Source: an uncultured Prevotella sp.
Lineage (GTDB): Bacteria; Bacteroidota; Bacteroidia; Bacteroidales; Bacteroidaceae
Length of the DNA: 64,000 nucleotides
NCBI GenBank assembly: GCA_947170265.1
Contig: CAMVSV010000006.1
Coordinates: forward strand, 27,061 to 91,060
Direction of reading: 5' to 3'
Position numbers and translations under genes: made by a program. The notes beneath the pieces were generated by a model that ran no database searches, had not been told where the DNA came from, and was given only the letters and a program-made list of their open reading frames with translations. The first letter of the stretch is position 1. Each line of letters starts with the position of its first letter. Below are positions 1 through 10,886 of this stretch, piece by piece.

Positions 1-80
1 GTGAACACTGCCGTTATCTGGTTGAGGATACCAGCCACGTTCTCAGAATAGACTAATAATGTATAGAATTTCTTTTCCAT
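1..80 (-). CDS. ilvN: Acetolactate synthase small subunit, N-terminal fragment (runs off window edge)
   Basis: Reverse complement from the ATG at 80 reads MEKKFYTLLVYSENVAGILNQITAVFT, a typical ACT-domain IlvN N-terminus, directly downstream of ilvB. Confidence 0.85.
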   Translation of the reverse strand, partial: MEKKFYTLLVYSENVAGILNQITAVF

Positions 81-133
81 GCGTGTAATAATTATTGAGG
101 GACTTTTCCTCCTTTATCATATCCGGGACGAAT

Positions 134-1846
134 TTAAATGTCGAGCACCAACGACATCTCGTCAACGCTCTTGCCGGGAACCACCATTGGCAATACGTTT
201 TCCTCAGGCTTGACAGCACACTCCAGGAGGTAGGGACCATCAAAGGCAAGCATCTCCTTCACCTTCTGTGCGAGTTGGTCGCGGTCGGTGACAAGCGAAT
301 AGCCTATGTCATAGGCCTTTGCTATGTGTTCATACTGAGGATTCATCATCTCTGTGAACGAGCGACGACGCTGATAATACAGGTCTTGCCACTGGCGCAC
401 GTTGCCCAGATATGTGTTGTTGAGAAGTATCATCTTCACCGGCAGACGATGCTCCATTATGGTTCCGAGCTCTTGTATGCTCATTTGGAAGCCTCCATCA
501 CCCATGAAGAGACAAATCTGTCGCTGCGTTCCGAAGGCCGCTCCTACGGAAGCTGGGAGTCCGAAGCCCATGGTGCCCAGTCCACCGCTGGTCACAATGC
601 TCCTCTTTGTGCCATACTTGAAATACCGGCTTGAGAACATCTGGTTCAGTCCAACATCGTTCACAAGCACCGCGGTGCCGTCGGTAGCCTCGGCAACGGC
701 ATTGACCACCTCGCCCATAAGCAACGGACCGTCGGTGGGATGAATGGCGGGGTCTATGACCACTTTCCTTTCTTCCTCCTCATATTTGTCAAACTCCCGG
801 CGCCACTGGCTGTGGTCGCGTTTCTTGAGTAGCGCAGTGATGGCGGCAAGCGACTCTTTGCAATCTGCCACCACTGGCACGTCAACCTCTATATTCTTGT
901 TTATCTCCGAAGGATCAATATCAAGCTGTATTATCTTTGCCTGCTTGGCATAGGTGGAAGGCTTTCCTATAACCCTGTCGCTGAAACGCATGCCAATGGC
1001 AATGAGCACGTCACACTGCTGAGTGAGCATGTTGGGAGCATAGTTTCCATGGAGTCCGAGCATACCCACGTTGAGAGGATGGTCAGAAGACAGAGCCGAC
1101 AAGCCCAGCAACGTGCGACCGGCTGGAATACCGGCTTTCTCAAGGAATGCCACGAGCTCCTCCTGCGCATTGCCGAGTTCCACACCTTGTCCAACGAGTG
1201 CCAATGGGCGCTCGGCACCATTAATCAGTGCGGCAGCCTTCTCCACAGCCTTGCTGTCCAACAACGGATAGGGACGATACGACCTTACCCTATGCACCTT
1301 GACAGGGTTCCATTCGCAAGTTTGCATCTGTGCGTTTCTCGGGAAATCAAGCACCACGGGACCCGGTCTGCCGCTGCGTGCTATAAAGAATGCACGGCTC
1401 ACGGCCCATGCCACATCCTCGGGTCGGCGTATCTGATAGCTCCATTTCGATATTGGCTGGGCCACACCAACGAGGTCTATCTCCTGAAAAGCATCGGTAC
1501 CAAGTGCGTTGGTACCCACCTGTCCTGCTATCACCACTATTGGTGTGGAGTCGATCATGGCATCGGCAACACCTGTTAGGGTGTTTGTAGCACCCGGACC
1601 GCTTGTAACGAGGGCAACGCCCACCTCGCCGCTTACCCTGGCGAAGCCTTCAGCGGCATGAGCAGCAGCTTGTTCGTGACGCACGAGCACATGCTCGAAT
1701 GTGTTGTTGCCGTTGTAAGTATACTTATACAGTTCATCAAAGACAGGCATGATGGCTCCTCCAGGGTAGCCGAAAATTGTTTTCACACCTTCTTGTCTGA
1801 GCGAGCGCAGCAGTGCCTCTGCACCGGAAATAATTTCTTTTGCCAT
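134..1846 (-). CDS. ilvB: Acetolactate synthase large subunit, biosynthetic
   Basis: 570 aa ThDP enzyme: GYPGGAIMPVFDELY, RHEQAAAHAAEGFARVSG, GDGGFQMSIQEL. Confidence 0.96.
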   Translation of the reverse strand: MAKEIISGAEALLRSLRQEGVKTIFGYPGGAIMPVFDELYKYTYNGNNTFEHVLVRHEQAAAHAAEGFARVSGEVGVALVTSGPGATNTLTGVADAMIDSTPIVVIAGQVGTNALGTDAFQEIDLVGVAQPISKWSYQIRRPEDVAWAVSRAFFIARSGRPGPVVLDFPRNAQMQTCEWNPVKVHRVRSYRPYPLLDSKAVEKAAALINGAERPLALVGQGVELGNAQEELVAFLEKAGIPAGRTLLGLSALSSDHPLNVGMLGLHGNYAPNMLTQQCDVLIAIGMRFSDRVIGKPSTYAKQAKIIQLDIDPSEINKNIEVDVPVVADCKESLAAITALLKKRDHSQWRREFDKYEEEERKVVIDPAIHPTDGPLLMGEVVNAVAEATDGTAVLVNDVGLNQMFSSRYFKYGTKRSIVTSGGLGTMGFGLPASVGAAFGTQRQICLFMGDGGFQMSIQELGTIMEHRLPVKMILLNNTYLGNVRQWQDLYYQRRRSFTEMMNPQYEHIAKAYDIGYSLVTDRDQLAQKVKEMLAFDGPYLLECAVKPEENVLPMVVPGKSVDEMSLVLDI

Positions 1847-1892
1847 GTATCCTAAATCCTTCTTTCCTTATTCGTCTGTTATTATGTGTCGA

Positions 1893-3695
1893 CTATTCTA
1901 TTATTCTAACGCCACCCTTGTCGGCTGAGCTCACACTCTGTGCATAAGCACGAAGAGCCTTGCTCACTACACGGTCGCGTCGCAGCGGCTGTTGGGGACG
2001 GGCAGCCAACTCTTCTTCGCTGAGACACACGTTTATGCTTCGTGATGGAATGTCTATCTCAATGATGTCGCCGTCGACAATCTTTCCGATATTGCCGCCC
2101 GAGGCTGCTTCCGGCGAAATGTGTCCGATGCTCAGTCCACTGGTGCCGCCAGAGAAACGGCCGTCGGTGATGAGTGCGCACTCTTTTCCGAGGTGCATGC
2201 TCTTGATATACGACGTAGGATAAAGCATCTCCTGCATGCCGGGGCCACCCTTTGGACCTTCATGGGTTATCACCACGCAGTCACCGCTCTTCACCTTTCC
2301 GCCGAGGATGCCCTCGCAAGCATCTTCCTGAGAGTCAAACACCACTGCCGGACCGCGGAAGTGCCACAGACTTTCGTCAACTCCGGCTGTCTTCACTACA
2401 CAGCCGTCCTGAGCGATGTTTCCAAAGAGCACCGCCAAGCCACCATCTTTGGTATAGGCATGTTCTATGTCGCGTATACAACCCGTAGCACGGTCGGTGT
2501 CGAGGCTCTCCCAGCGTGTGTCCTGACTTCCCATCTTGGTAGAGAACTTGTTAGCCGGTGCGCTGTGGTATATCCTGTCAGCTTCAGAATCAATGTTATC
2601 GCCGGTGATGTCATATTTTGCCATTGCCTCAGAGAGTGTCAATCCGTCAACCCTCGGTGCGCTACCGTCAATCAGCCCACCCTTGCTGAGCTCATTCATG
2701 ATGCCAAGAATGCCACCGGCACGGTTACATTCCTGTACTGAATACTTCTGGGTATTGGGAGAGAGCTTGCACAAGCATGGCACCTTACGGCTCAGCTGGT
2801 CTATGTCCTGCATCTTGAAGTCGGCTCCTGCTTCCTGTGCCACGGCCAACAGGTGGAGCACAGTGTTGGTGCTTCCTCCCATGGCAATGTCGAGTGTCAT
2901 GGCATTGAGGAAGGCGCTGCGTGTGGCTATGGAACGCGGCAACACACTCTCGTCGCCGTCGTTGTAGTAAGCAAAGGCATTCTTCACCACCTGACGGGCA
3001 GCATCCTTGAACAGCTCAATGCGGTTCTTGTGGGTAGCGAGTATTGAACCATTGCCAGGGAGAGAAAGACCGATGGCTTCGGTCAAGGAGTTCATTGAGT
3101 TGGCGGTGAACATTCCTGAACAGCTGCCACAACCGGGGCATGCACACTGTTCCAGTTGACGCATGTCGTCGTCGCTCACCGACGTGTCGGCTCCTTTCAC
3201 CATTGCCGTTATGAGGTCGGCATTCTCTCCATGCCATCTACCTGCTTCCATCGGTCCTCCAGAACAGAACACCGTTGGTATGTTGAGTCGCATAGATGCC
3301 ATTAGCATTCCCGGTGTCACCTTGTCGCAATTGGAAATACAAATCATGGCGTCCGCCTTATGGGCATTAACCATATATTCCACAGAGTCGGCAATGATGT
3401 CTCGGCTGGGCAGCGAATAGAGCATGCCGTCGTGTCCCATGGCTATGCCGTCGTCAATAGCAATGGTATTGAACTCTGCAGCATAGCATCCCATGGCTTC
3501 TATCTCTGCCTTCACTATCTGTCCTATCTCATGGAGATGGGTATGTCCGGGCACAAACTGAGTGAACGAGTTGACTATCGCAATGATGGGTTTTCCAAAC
3601 TGTTCGGGTTTCATACCTGCTGCCACCCACAGAGCGCGGGCTCCAGCCATTTTTCTGCCTTCGGTGCATACTGCACTCCTCAACTGATGTTTCAT
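1893..3695 (-). CDS. ilvD: Dihydroxy-acid dehydratase
   Basis: 600 aa; [49 protein letters not shown]. Confidence 0.97.
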   Translation of the reverse strand: MKHQLRSAVCTEGRKMAGARALWVAAGMKPEQFGKPIIAIVNSFTQFVPGHTHLHEIGQIVKAEIEAMGCYAAEFNTIAIDDGIAMGHDGMLYSLPSRDIIADSVEYMVNAHKADAMICISNCDKVTPGMLMASMRLNIPTVFCSGGPMEAGRWHGENADLITAMVKGADTSVSDDDMRQLEQCACPGCGSCSGMFTANSMNSLTEAIGLSLPGNGSILATHKNRIELFKDAARQVVKNAFAYYNDGDESVLPRSIATRSAFLNAMTLDIAMGGSTNTVLHLLAVAQEAGADFKMQDIDQLSRKVPCLCKLSPNTQKYSVQECNRAGGILGIMNELSKGGLIDGSAPRVDGLTLSEAMAKYDITGDNIDSEADRIYHSAPANKFSTKMGSQDTRWESLDTDRATGCIRDIEHAYTKDGGLAVLFGNIAQDGCVVKTAGVDESLWHFRGPAVVFDSQEDACEGILGGKVKSGDCVVITHEGPKGGPGMQEMLYPTSYIKSMHLGKECALITDGRFSGGTSGLSIGHISPEAASGGNIGKIVDGDIIEIDIPSRSINVCLSEEELAARPQQPLRRDRVVSKALRAYAQSVSSADKGGVRIIE

Positions 3696-3720
3696 AATTA
3701 TTCTGTATATAATCCGTTTG

Positions 3721-3754
3721 CAAAGGTAGCGAGAATTCGTTGATTGTGCAACAA
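3721..3754 (-). promoter_or_regulatory. Bacteroidetes-type promoter upstream of ilvD
   Basis: Minus-strand TACCTTTG at 3721-3728 with TTG about 20 nt further upstream, matching TTTG-N19/20-TAnnTTTG. Confidence 0.55.
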
Positions 3755-3853
3755 TTTTATATTATTATATTCCCTTCCGCCTCCTGTTACACAGGTTTGC
3801 TAATGGGTTTTATAGCAAATTGTTACATAGCCCTGCAAACATACATAAACAAA

Positions 3854-3883
3854 AATCCCCGATGTCTTGCGACACCGGGGATT
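3854..3883 (-). terminator. Rho-independent terminator downstream of the OmpA-family gene
   Basis: AATCCCCG-ATGTC-TTGC-GACAC-CGGGGATT hairpin; minus strand continues with a T-run. Confidence 0.7.
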
Positions 3884-3932
3884 GAATATTGTTGTGATAA
3901 GGTTATTACTTCTTACTTACAGTGCTTGTCGA

Positions 3933-4979
3933 TTATTTTACATAAACGATAGCCAGACGGTTAGAAGTGGTGCCCTGAACACCCTTACCTACTGCCTCGT
4001 CAACAACAACGCCACGACCCTCGAGGTATTCCTTAACGGCGTTAGCACGGTTCTGAGACAGGATCTGGTTCTTCTCAGCATTGCCTTCAGGTGAAGCTGT
4101 ACCAACGATCTGTACATGCTTGCCAGCTGCGATGTTGTCAAGAGCCTTCTTAGCGTCAGCGGTGAGGTTGTACTTAGCCTGTGCGAAGGTAACGAATACG
4201 AGGTCGTCAACGCGAACTTCCTTACCAACCTGAACTTCCTTGATAACTTCCTTCTCGATAACCTCGGGCTTGCGGTTGCGCAGGTCGTTGATGATAGCGT
4301 TGAGAGCATCGATTTCAGCCTGATCGCGGAGCTGAGCGAGTTTGAAGTTGTGAGTACCGTTAGAGTTACCGAACTTGTAAACTACACCAGCGTTGAGCTG
4401 AACCCAAGAGTTGTTGATGTTGTACTTGAAAGAACCAAGCTCTGTGAAGTTGATAGAAGGCTCGATGAAAATCTGCCAAGCCTTAGCCTCGCCGAGGTTG
4501 AAGGCGAAATCAAGAGCAGCCTTAGAAGTCAGGCCGTTAGCAGCGGGATCTGCCTTAGAACCCTCGAGCTCACCAAATCCGTGAAGCCAACCGAAACCAT
4601 AGAGTGCGCTAACTTCGAATGCGCGAGGCTCACCTTTGTAACCACCGAAGAGGTTAGACAGGTTTACATTACCCAGCAAGTTAACGTTAACAGACTTGAA
4701 ACCAGTCTTCAGCCAGTTGCCACTACCACCGTAGCGGTTGCCAAGATAAGCATTGCCTTCAGCTACGAGACCGAAAGCAGGAGTGATGTTCTTACCAACG
4801 CGAACGCCGAAGTTGGGGTTCAGGTTGCTCAACCAGCGGTTTTCTGTAGTCTTTGTGCTAACACCGCCCTGTATGCCTACATACCAGTTGTCGGAGAACT
4901 TGCTTCCCTCAACAGTTACCTGTGCAGAAGCAGACACTGCCATTGCAGCAGCAGCAAACATTAAAACTAACTTTTTCAT
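3933..4979 (-). CDS. OmpA family outer membrane protein
   Basis: Signal peptide MKKLVLMFAAAAMAVSASAQ, N-terminal beta-barrel, C-terminal OmpA domain (VQIVGTASPEGNAEKNQILSQNRANAVKEYL). Confidence 0.93.
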   Translation of the reverse strand: MKKLVLMFAAAAMAVSASAQVTVEGSKFSDNWYVGIQGGVSTKTTENRWLSNLNPNFGVRVGKNITPAFGLVAEGNAYLGNRYGGSGNWLKTGFKSVNVNLLGNVNLSNLFGGYKGEPRAFEVSALYGFGWLHGFGELEGSKADPAANGLTSKAALDFAFNLGEAKAWQIFIEPSINFTELGSFKYNINNSWVQLNAGVVYKFGNSNGTHNFKLAQLRDQAEIDALNAIINDLRNRKPEVIEKEVIKEVQVGKEVRVDDLVFVTFAQAKYNLTADAKKALDNIAAGKHVQIVGTASPEGNAEKNQILSQNRANAVKEYLEGRGVVVDEAVGKGVQGTTSNRLAIVYVK

Positions 4980-5234
4980 TTTCTCTCTGATTTTTAATTA
5001 ATTATTATTAAAAAGAATTATATAATCTTCATTTTCAATGTGCAAAATAAGAAAAAATAATTTTAACCACCAAATTATTTTAATAAAAAGTGCTGTTACC
5101 GAACACATTTTGAGATTTTCTTTAATTAAAAATGATATAAATTATGATTTTACAGGGAGTTTGGCACTTTTCATTTAGTTTATGCTCAAACCTCTGAATG
5201 GTGGTTGTACTTGTGGAGCCCATTATATATAAAT

Positions 5235-5273
5235 AAGGTGTAGGGATTTAAAGAACAAAAATCCCTACACCTT
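5235..5273. terminator. Probable bidirectional terminator
   Basis: 15-bp perfect stem AAGGTGTAGGGATTT / AAATCCCTACACCTT, T-rich on both flanks; follows the vor operon on the minus strand. Confidence 0.7.
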
Positions 5274-5303
5274 TTCCGTTGTTGCATGTCGCGTGAATTG
5301 CGA

Positions 5304-5852
5304 CTATTGCTTCTCAATGATGTTCATTCCAGCCTCCACGGCTTCCATGTTGAGGGGAATCATGTGGTGATGGCGCTCCGGCAGCGATTTGAAGAGGGCT
5401 TTGTTGAGTCCATCTGTGCTCACCACGGGGCAAACCTTGAGGAGTCCGCCGAGCACTATCATGTTGAACACCTTGGAGTTTTTCATCTCTGCTGCCTTGT
5501 CCATGGCATCTATGCGATACACGGTGATGTCGTTACGTCTTGGTGGGTTTATTATACCATAGCCGTCGTAGATAAGTATTCCGCCTGGTTTGATTTTGGG
5601 TTCAAACTTGTCGAGCGATGGTTGGTTGAGCACTATTGCTACGTCATAGGTGCTCAATATGGGGGATGATATTCTCTCGTCGCTCACAATGACAGTAACG
5701 TTGGCTGTTCCTCCGCGCTGTTCGGGTCCGTAGGCTGGCATCCAGGTCACTTCCTTGTCTTCCATGAGTCCTGAGTAGGCGAGTATTTTTCCCATGGAGA
5801 GCACTCCCTGTCCTCCGAAACCACTTATTATTATTTCCTTTTTCATGATCAT
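5304..5852 (-). CDS. 2-oxoacid:acceptor oxidoreductase gamma subunit
   Basis: IISGFGGQGVLSMGKILAYSG...YGPEQRGGTANVTVIVSDERISSP; operonic with alpha and beta subunits. Confidence 0.92.
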   Translation of the reverse strand: MIMKKEIIISGFGGQGVLSMGKILAYSGLMEDKEVTWMPAYGPEQRGGTANVTVIVSDERISSPILSTYDVAIVLNQPSLDKFEPKIKPGGILIYDGYGIINPPRRNDITVYRIDAMDKAAEMKNSKVFNMIVLGGLLKVCPVVSTDGLNKALFKSLPERHHHMIPLNMEAVEAGMNIIEKQ

Positions 5853-5873
5853 TACCTGATTAATTGTTTCCTA

Positions 5874-6641
5874 TCAAAGACCGGTTGTGTCCTTGAGGTC
5901 TCCTTTTTCGTAGAATTTGAACATATTCTCCTTCATCCATTCGTTGGCTTTTACTGGTGAGAGTTTCCAGCCGCTGTTGCAGGTGCTCACTACTTCCACG
6001 AGTGACGAGCCTTTGCCTTGCATGGATGCCTCGAAGGCTTTGCGTATGGCTTTTTTCGTCTTGCGTATAGATGCTACGCTTTCCACGCTCTGTCGTGTCA
6101 CGAAGCATGTTCCCTCAAGTTGGGCTGCAATCTCTGTGATCTTCAGTGGAAAGCCATGGAGCTCCGGTGTACGTCCGTAGGGACATGTAGCCGTTTTCTG
6201 CCCTATGAGTGTCGTTGGAGCCATCTGTCCGCCTGTCATTCCGTATATGGCGTTGTTGATAAAGATAATGGTTATGTTCTCTCCGCGATTCAGTGCGTGT
6301 ATGGTCTCGGCGGTACCTATACATGCGAGGTCGCCGTCGCCTTGGTATGTGAACACGAGGCGTTCGGGCCAGAGTCGCTTCACTGCCGTTGCCACAGCGG
6401 GAGCTCTTCCGTGTGCGGCTTCCTGCCAGTCAATATCAAGGTATCTGTATGCAAACACGGCGCATCCCACGGGGCACACACCTATTGTCTGCTCTTCCAT
6501 TCCCATTTCTTCTATTATCTCGGCTACGAGTTTGTGAACCACTCCGTGCGAGCATCCCGGGCAGTAATGCATAGGGGTGTCGTTCATGAGTGACGGTTTC
6601 TTGTATACGAGGTTTTCCTGACTTATTATTTCATTGTTCAT
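5874..6641 (-). CDS. 2-oxoacid:ferredoxin oxidoreductase, thiamine pyrophosphate-binding beta subunit
   Basis: YCPGCSHGVVHKLVAEI, GDGDLACIGTAETIHALNRGENITIIFINNAIYGMTGGQMAPTT. Confidence 0.93.
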   Translation of the reverse strand: MNNEIISQENLVYKKPSLMNDTPMHYCPGCSHGVVHKLVAEIIEEMGMEEQTIGVCPVGCAVFAYRYLDIDWQEAAHGRAPAVATAVKRLWPERLVFTYQGDGDLACIGTAETIHALNRGENITIIFINNAIYGMTGGQMAPTTLIGQKTATCPYGRTPELHGFPLKITEIAAQLEGTCFVTRQSVESVASIRKTKKAIRKAFEASMQGKGSSLVEVVSTCNSGWKLSPVKANEWMKENMFKFYEKGDLKDTTGL

Positions 6642-6658
6642 AGCTTGTCCTCCTATTC

Positions 6659-7747
6659 TTACCGGTTGATGATTTTTGTTTTCAGCGCATTGACTATCTC
6701 TTCCGGGTCTGGAACGATGCCTCCAAGTCGTCCGAAGTGTTTCACGGGCACGGCACCGTTGATGGCGAGTTTCACGTCTTCCACCATCTGTCCGGCATTG
6801 ATTTCTGCCACGAGCACTCCTTTCTTACCCTGTGCCATTTCCTTGATTTGCTTCTCCGGGAAGGGCCATAGCGTTATAGGTCGGAACAGTCCCACCTTTA
6901 TTCCTTCTTCCCTTGCTAGTTCAATGGCTTTCTCTGCTATTCGTGCTGCGCTGCCGAATGCCACTATCATGCAGTCGGCATCGTCCATCTGCTGTGTCTC
7001 ATAGCGTACCTCGTTGTCTCTGATGGTCTGGTATTTCTCCTGCAGGTGCAGGTTTCTGCTTTCCATGACCTCGGGTTTGAGTTCGAGCGACGTCATGATG
7101 TTTGGTTGTCTGTCTTTCGTGCGTCCAGTTGTTGCCCATGGGCATTCCTTTATAATCTGTTCAGCTGTACGGCGCGGTTTCTGTTCTGGCAGCACCACCT
7201 TCTCCATCATCTGTCCTATCACTCCGTCGCTGAGTATCATGGCGGGGTTTCGGTACTTGAAGGCGAGCTCAAAGGCGAGGTCCATGAAGTCAGCCATCTC
7301 CTGCACCGAGTTTGGAGCAAGCGTAATCACATAGTAGTCGCCGTTGCCTCCGCCTCGTGTGGCTTGGAAGTAGTCGCTCTGTGAGGGTTGTATGGTGCCC
7401 AGTCCGGGACCTCCACGCTGCACGTTGACAAACACTCCCGGTATCTCGGCTCCAGCCATATAGGCTATACCCTCCTGCATGAGGGCTATGCCTGGGCTCG
7501 ACGATGAGGTGAACACCCTCTTTCCGGCTCCTGCCCCACCGTAAATCATGTTTATCGATGCCACTTCGCTCTCTGCCTGCAGCACCACCATGCCTGTTGT
7601 CTCCCATGGCTTGAGCAATGCGAGTGTCTCAAGCACTTCACTCTGTGGGGTTATGGGGTATCCGAAATATCCGTCGGCACCGCATCGTATGGCAGCATAG
7701 GCTATCGCCTCGTTGCCTTTCATCAGTCTCACATCTTTTTCTGCCAT
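6659..7747 (-). CDS. vorB: 3-methyl-2-oxobutanoate (2-oxoacid) dehydrogenase subunit VorB, alpha subunit
   Basis: MKGNEAIAYAAIRCGADGYFGYPITPQSEVLE...; PFOR/KOR/VOR alpha family. Confidence 0.9.
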   Translation of the reverse strand: MAEKDVRLMKGNEAIAYAAIRCGADGYFGYPITPQSEVLETLALLKPWETTGMVVLQAESEVASINMIYGGAGAGKRVFTSSSSPGIALMQEGIAYMAGAEIPGVFVNVQRGGPGLGTIQPSQSDYFQATRGGGNGDYYVITLAPNSVQEMADFMDLAFELAFKYRNPAMILSDGVIGQMMEKVVLPEQKPRRTAEQIIKECPWATTGRTKDRQPNIMTSLELKPEVMESRNLHLQEKYQTIRDNEVRYETQQMDDADCMIVAFGSAARIAEKAIELAREEGIKVGLFRPITLWPFPEKQIKEMAQGKKGVLVAEINAGQMVEDVKLAINGAVPVKHFGRLGGIVPDPEEIVNALKTKIINR

Positions 7748-7748
7748 G

Positions 7749-7982
7749 CTATTCCTCCACTTTCTTTCTATAAACTGTTATACATCCATCCGGACATACT
7801 ATCGCACATGAGGTGCATCCTGTGCAGAGCTCTGCCATTGCAGGCTCCACATAGGGGTATCCGTGTACGTTTACTTTCTTCTGTGCCAATGCTATGACCT
7901 TTTGCGGACATGCCACTATGCACAGCTGGCATCCCTTGCATCGGTCGGTGTTTACCACGATGGCACCTTTCATCTTTGCCAT
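7749..7982 (-). CDS. 4Fe-4S ferredoxin-type subunit of the oxidoreductase
   Basis: Two CxxCxxCxxxCP motifs: CKGCQLCIVACP and CTGCTSCAIVCP. Confidence 0.92.
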   Translation of the reverse strand: MAKMKGAIVVNTDRCKGCQLCIVACPQKVIALAQKKVNVHGYPYVEPAMAELCTGCTSCAIVCPDGCITVYRKKVEE

Positions 7983-8063
7983 AAGCTTATAATGTTTAAT
8001 AAAACTACCTTCAAGACTACGGATAAGGTATACGAGGGGCTATGCTCCACTGTAACTTCGCCA

Positions 8064-8243
8064 TCAAGGGTTGTAAGCATCCTTGTGATAGAAGTTCAGT
8101 ATGTCTTCGAGCATCTGCTTTGCTTCCACGGCGGGCGACTGTGCATCAAGGGCTATGGCTTCCATGTAGCAGTCCAGCGCATGCTGCCAGTCACTCTTTC
8201 GCCGATATTCATTGCCTTTCCTATACCATTCTTCGCTTGTCAT
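8064..8243 (-). CDS. Small TPR-like protein at the head of the vor operon
   Basis: 59 aa, below the ORF track cut-off: MTSEEWYRKGNEYRRKSDWQHALDCYMEAIALDAQSPAVEAKQMLEDILNFYHKDAYNP; one TPR-like helix pair, compactly spaced with the ferredoxin gene. Confidence 0.75.
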   Translation of the reverse strand: MTSEEWYRKGNEYRRKSDWQHALDCYMEAIALDAQSPAVEAKQMLEDILNFYHKDAYNP

Positions 8244-8259
8244 TATCTTTATATGGGGT

Positions 8260-9138
8260 TTATTTGTAGAATTCTTTCTTGCCTGCCGAGAGGGTGTTCT
8301 TCATCAGTGAGCAGATGGTCATCGGTCCCACTCCTCCGGGCACGGGTGTGATGAAGCTGCACTTAGGTGCCACCTCGTCAAACTTCACGTCACCATTCAG
8401 ACGGAAACCGCTCTTGCGGCTACTGTCAGGCACTCTTGTTGTGCCTACGTCTATTATCACCGCACCGTCTTTCACCATGTCTGCCGTGACAAAGTCAGGA
8501 CGACCAATAGCTGCTATTATGATGTCAGCCTCCCGGCATTCCTTCTTCAGGTCTTTGGAACGGCTGTGGCACACCGTCACAGTGGCATCACCATATTGTT
8601 TCTGCATCATGAGCTGTGCCATGGGCTTGCCAACGATGTTCGAGCGTCCGAGCACCACACATTTCTTTCCACTTGTCTGTATGTTGTAGTGGCGCAACAG
8701 GGTGAGTATTCCCAGTGGTGTTGCAGAGATGAAGCAAGGCAGACCTATTGCCATGCGTCCCACATTCACTGGATGGAAGCCGTCAACGTCTTTCCTATAG
8801 TCTATGGCTTCAATGATTTTCTGCTCGTCAATGTGCTTGGGCAGTGGCAGCTGCACTATAAATCCGTCAACATCGTCGTCGCGGTTGAGCTTGTCGACGC
8901 AAGCGAGGAGCTCCTCCTCGGTAATGTCGGCTTCATAACGAATGAGTGTGGACTTGAAGCCACACTGCTCGCATGCTATCACTTTGTTTTTCACATACGT
9001 CTCTGACCCTCCGTCGTGTCCCACGAGCACAGCGGCGAGGTGTGGTCGTTTACCTCCTGCTTCTACAATGCTTTTCACCTCTGCGGCAATCTCGGCTTTG
9101 ATAGCTGTTGCCGTTGCTTTTCCGTCGATTATCTGCAT
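8260..9138 (-). CDS. folD: Bifunctional methylenetetrahydrofolate dehydrogenase / methenyltetrahydrofolate cyclohydrolase
   Basis: [53 protein letters not shown]. Confidence 0.97.
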   Translation of the reverse strand: MQIIDGKATATAIKAEIAAEVKSIVEAGGKRPHLAAVLVGHDGGSETYVKNKVIACEQCGFKSTLIRYEADITEEELLACVDKLNRDDDVDGFIVQLPLPKHIDEQKIIEAIDYRKDVDGFHPVNVGRMAIGLPCFISATPLGILTLLRHYNIQTSGKKCVVLGRSNIVGKPMAQLMMQKQYGDATVTVCHSRSKDLKKECREADIIIAAIGRPDFVTADMVKDGAVIIDVGTTRVPDSSRKSGFRLNGDVKFDEVAPKCSFITPVPGGVGPMTICSLMKNTLSAGKKEFYK

Positions 9139-9163
9139 TCTTCCTGTATTTTGTGTTTCGTTG

Positions 9164-10507
9164 TTACATCTTCGGCATCTTTGGCATGCCCTTCATTCCA
9201 CGCATCATGTTTGCCATGCCTGCTCCCGTTACCATCTTCATCATCTTGCGAGTCTGGTCGAACTGCTTTATCAGCCTGTTCACCTCCTGAATGTTGGTGC
9301 CCGAGCCTTTGGCTATGCGCTGTCTGCGGCTGGTATTGAGTATCTCCGGATGCGAACGTTCCTTTGGTGTCATGCTCTGTATGATAGCTTCAATGCCCTT
9401 GAAGGCATCGTCGTCTATGTCTATGTCTCTTATGGCTTTGCCCACACCAGGAATCATTGCAGCGAGGTCTTTCAGGTTACCCATCTTCTTGATCTGCTGT
9501 ATCTGGTTCATGAAGTCGTTGAAGTCGAACTGGTTTTTCTGTATCTTCTTCTGCAGGCGGCGTGCCTCTTCCTCGTCAAACTGTTCCTGTGCCCTTTCCA
9601 CGAGCGACACCACGTCGCCCATGCCGAGAATACGGTCTGCCATACGCGTGGGATGGAACACATCTATAGCCTCCATCTTCTCGCCGGTACCAATGAACTT
9701 TATAGGCTTTGTCACCACGGTGCGTATGCTCAGGGCAGCACCACCACGAGTATCACCATCGAGTTTGGTGAGCACCACGCCGTCGAAGTCGAGACGGTCG
9801 TTAAACTCCTTGGCGGTGTTCACGGCATCCTGACCTGTCATGGAGTCTACCACGAAGAGTGTCTCATCGGGATGAATGTGATTTTTAAGACTTTCTATCT
9901 CATTCATCATCTCCTCGTCAACAGCCAGTCGACCGGCGGTATCGATAATCACCACGTTGTAGCCTTTTACCTTGGCTTCCTGCAGGGCATGGTCGGCAAT
10001 CTCGTTCACGTTCTTGCTCTCAGGCTCGGAATACACTGGAACGCCAATCTGTTCGCCCACCACATGAAGCTGCTGTATGGCAGCCGGACGATAAACATCG
10101 CATGCCACAAGCAGCGGATTCTTCTTCTGTTTGTTCTTGAGCATGTTGGCAAGCTTGCCGCTGAAGGTGGTCTTACCCGAGCCCTGCAGTCCCGACATGA
10201 GCACCACCGAGGGTTTGCCTTCGAGTTTCAGCTCCACAGCCTCGCCACCCATGAGCTCTGCCAGCTCATCGTGTACGAGCTTCACCATAAGCTGTCCGGG
10301 CTTGATGGCAGTGAGCACGTTCATGCCCAAGGCTTTCTGCTTCACAGTGTCGGTAAAGCTCTTAGCCACTTTATAGTTAACGTCGGCATCCAGCAGTGCG
10401 CGCCTTACGTCTTTGAGAGTCTCTGCTACGTTTATCTCCGTGATTTTTCCTTCACCCTTGAGTATCTTGAAGGATCTCTCTAATCTATCACTAAGGTTCT
10501 CAAACAT
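9164..10507 (-). CDS. ffh: Signal recognition particle protein Ffh
   Basis: [40 protein letters not shown] and an M-domain with a Met-rich C-terminus. Confidence 0.97.
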   Translation of the reverse strand: MFENLSDRLERSFKILKGEGKITEINVAETLKDVRRALLDADVNYKVAKSFTDTVKQKALGMNVLTAIKPGQLMVKLVHDELAELMGGEAVELKLEGKPSVVLMSGLQGSGKTTFSGKLANMLKNKQKKNPLLVACDVYRPAAIQQLHVVGEQIGVPVYSEPESKNVNEIADHALQEAKVKGYNVVIIDTAGRLAVDEEMMNEIESLKNHIHPDETLFVVDSMTGQDAVNTAKEFNDRLDFDGVVLTKLDGDTRGGAALSIRTVVTKPIKFIGTGEKMEAIDVFHPTRMADRILGMGDVVSLVERAQEQFDEEEARRLQKKIQKNQFDFNDFMNQIQQIKKMGNLKDLAAMIPGVGKAIRDIDIDDDAFKGIEAIIQSMTPKERSHPEILNTSRRQRIAKGSGTNIQEVNRLIKQFDQTRKMMKMVTGAGMANMMRGMKGMPKMPKM

Positions 10508-10886
10508 TGTTTGCTTTGTATTTGTTGTTTGTTCTTTATTCGCCTATGCCCAGACTCCTGAGCTCTAATCAGGGTGCAAAGTTAGTGAAAATCATGCTAT
10601 TATTACCACAAAAAAACCGTTAATTTTATAAATATGGTGGAGGTGTAGTACAATGATTGCCCATCAAAGCTCATCATCAAGCTCAGGAGCACCGTCCAAT
10701 ACTGCCGTTTATTTCCATTACTTGTAAAAAACAAGCACTCCAGCATGTTCAAAACATTACAGAAAAAGCCACCGACAAGCCGTTAAAACATGTTTCTTAA
10801 TCGCAAAAATCATTATTTCTTTTGCATGTTTACAAAATATCCTTATCTTCGCACCGTTAAGATTTTGAATCATTGTCTAAAGAAAG

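Noticed and set aside
3696-3852. Leader-peptide attenuator for the ilv operon
   Set aside because: The promoter -7 lies about 26 nt from the ilvD ATG, leaving no room for a leader ORF, and no branched-chain-rich ORF is present
4116-4964. 282-aa plus-strand ORF
   Set aside because: Antisense to the OmpA-family gene; no domain; reflects codon bias of the true gene
8942-10483. 513-aa plus-strand ORF
   Set aside because: Antisense to ffh and folD, His/Leu/Val-rich composition typical of a shadow frame, no recognisable domain
10620-10880. Possible small ORF/RNA between ffh and the GYF_2 gene
   Set aside because: Only a 24-aa low-complexity ORF and no terminator; likely plain intergenic sequence with the GYF_2 promoter
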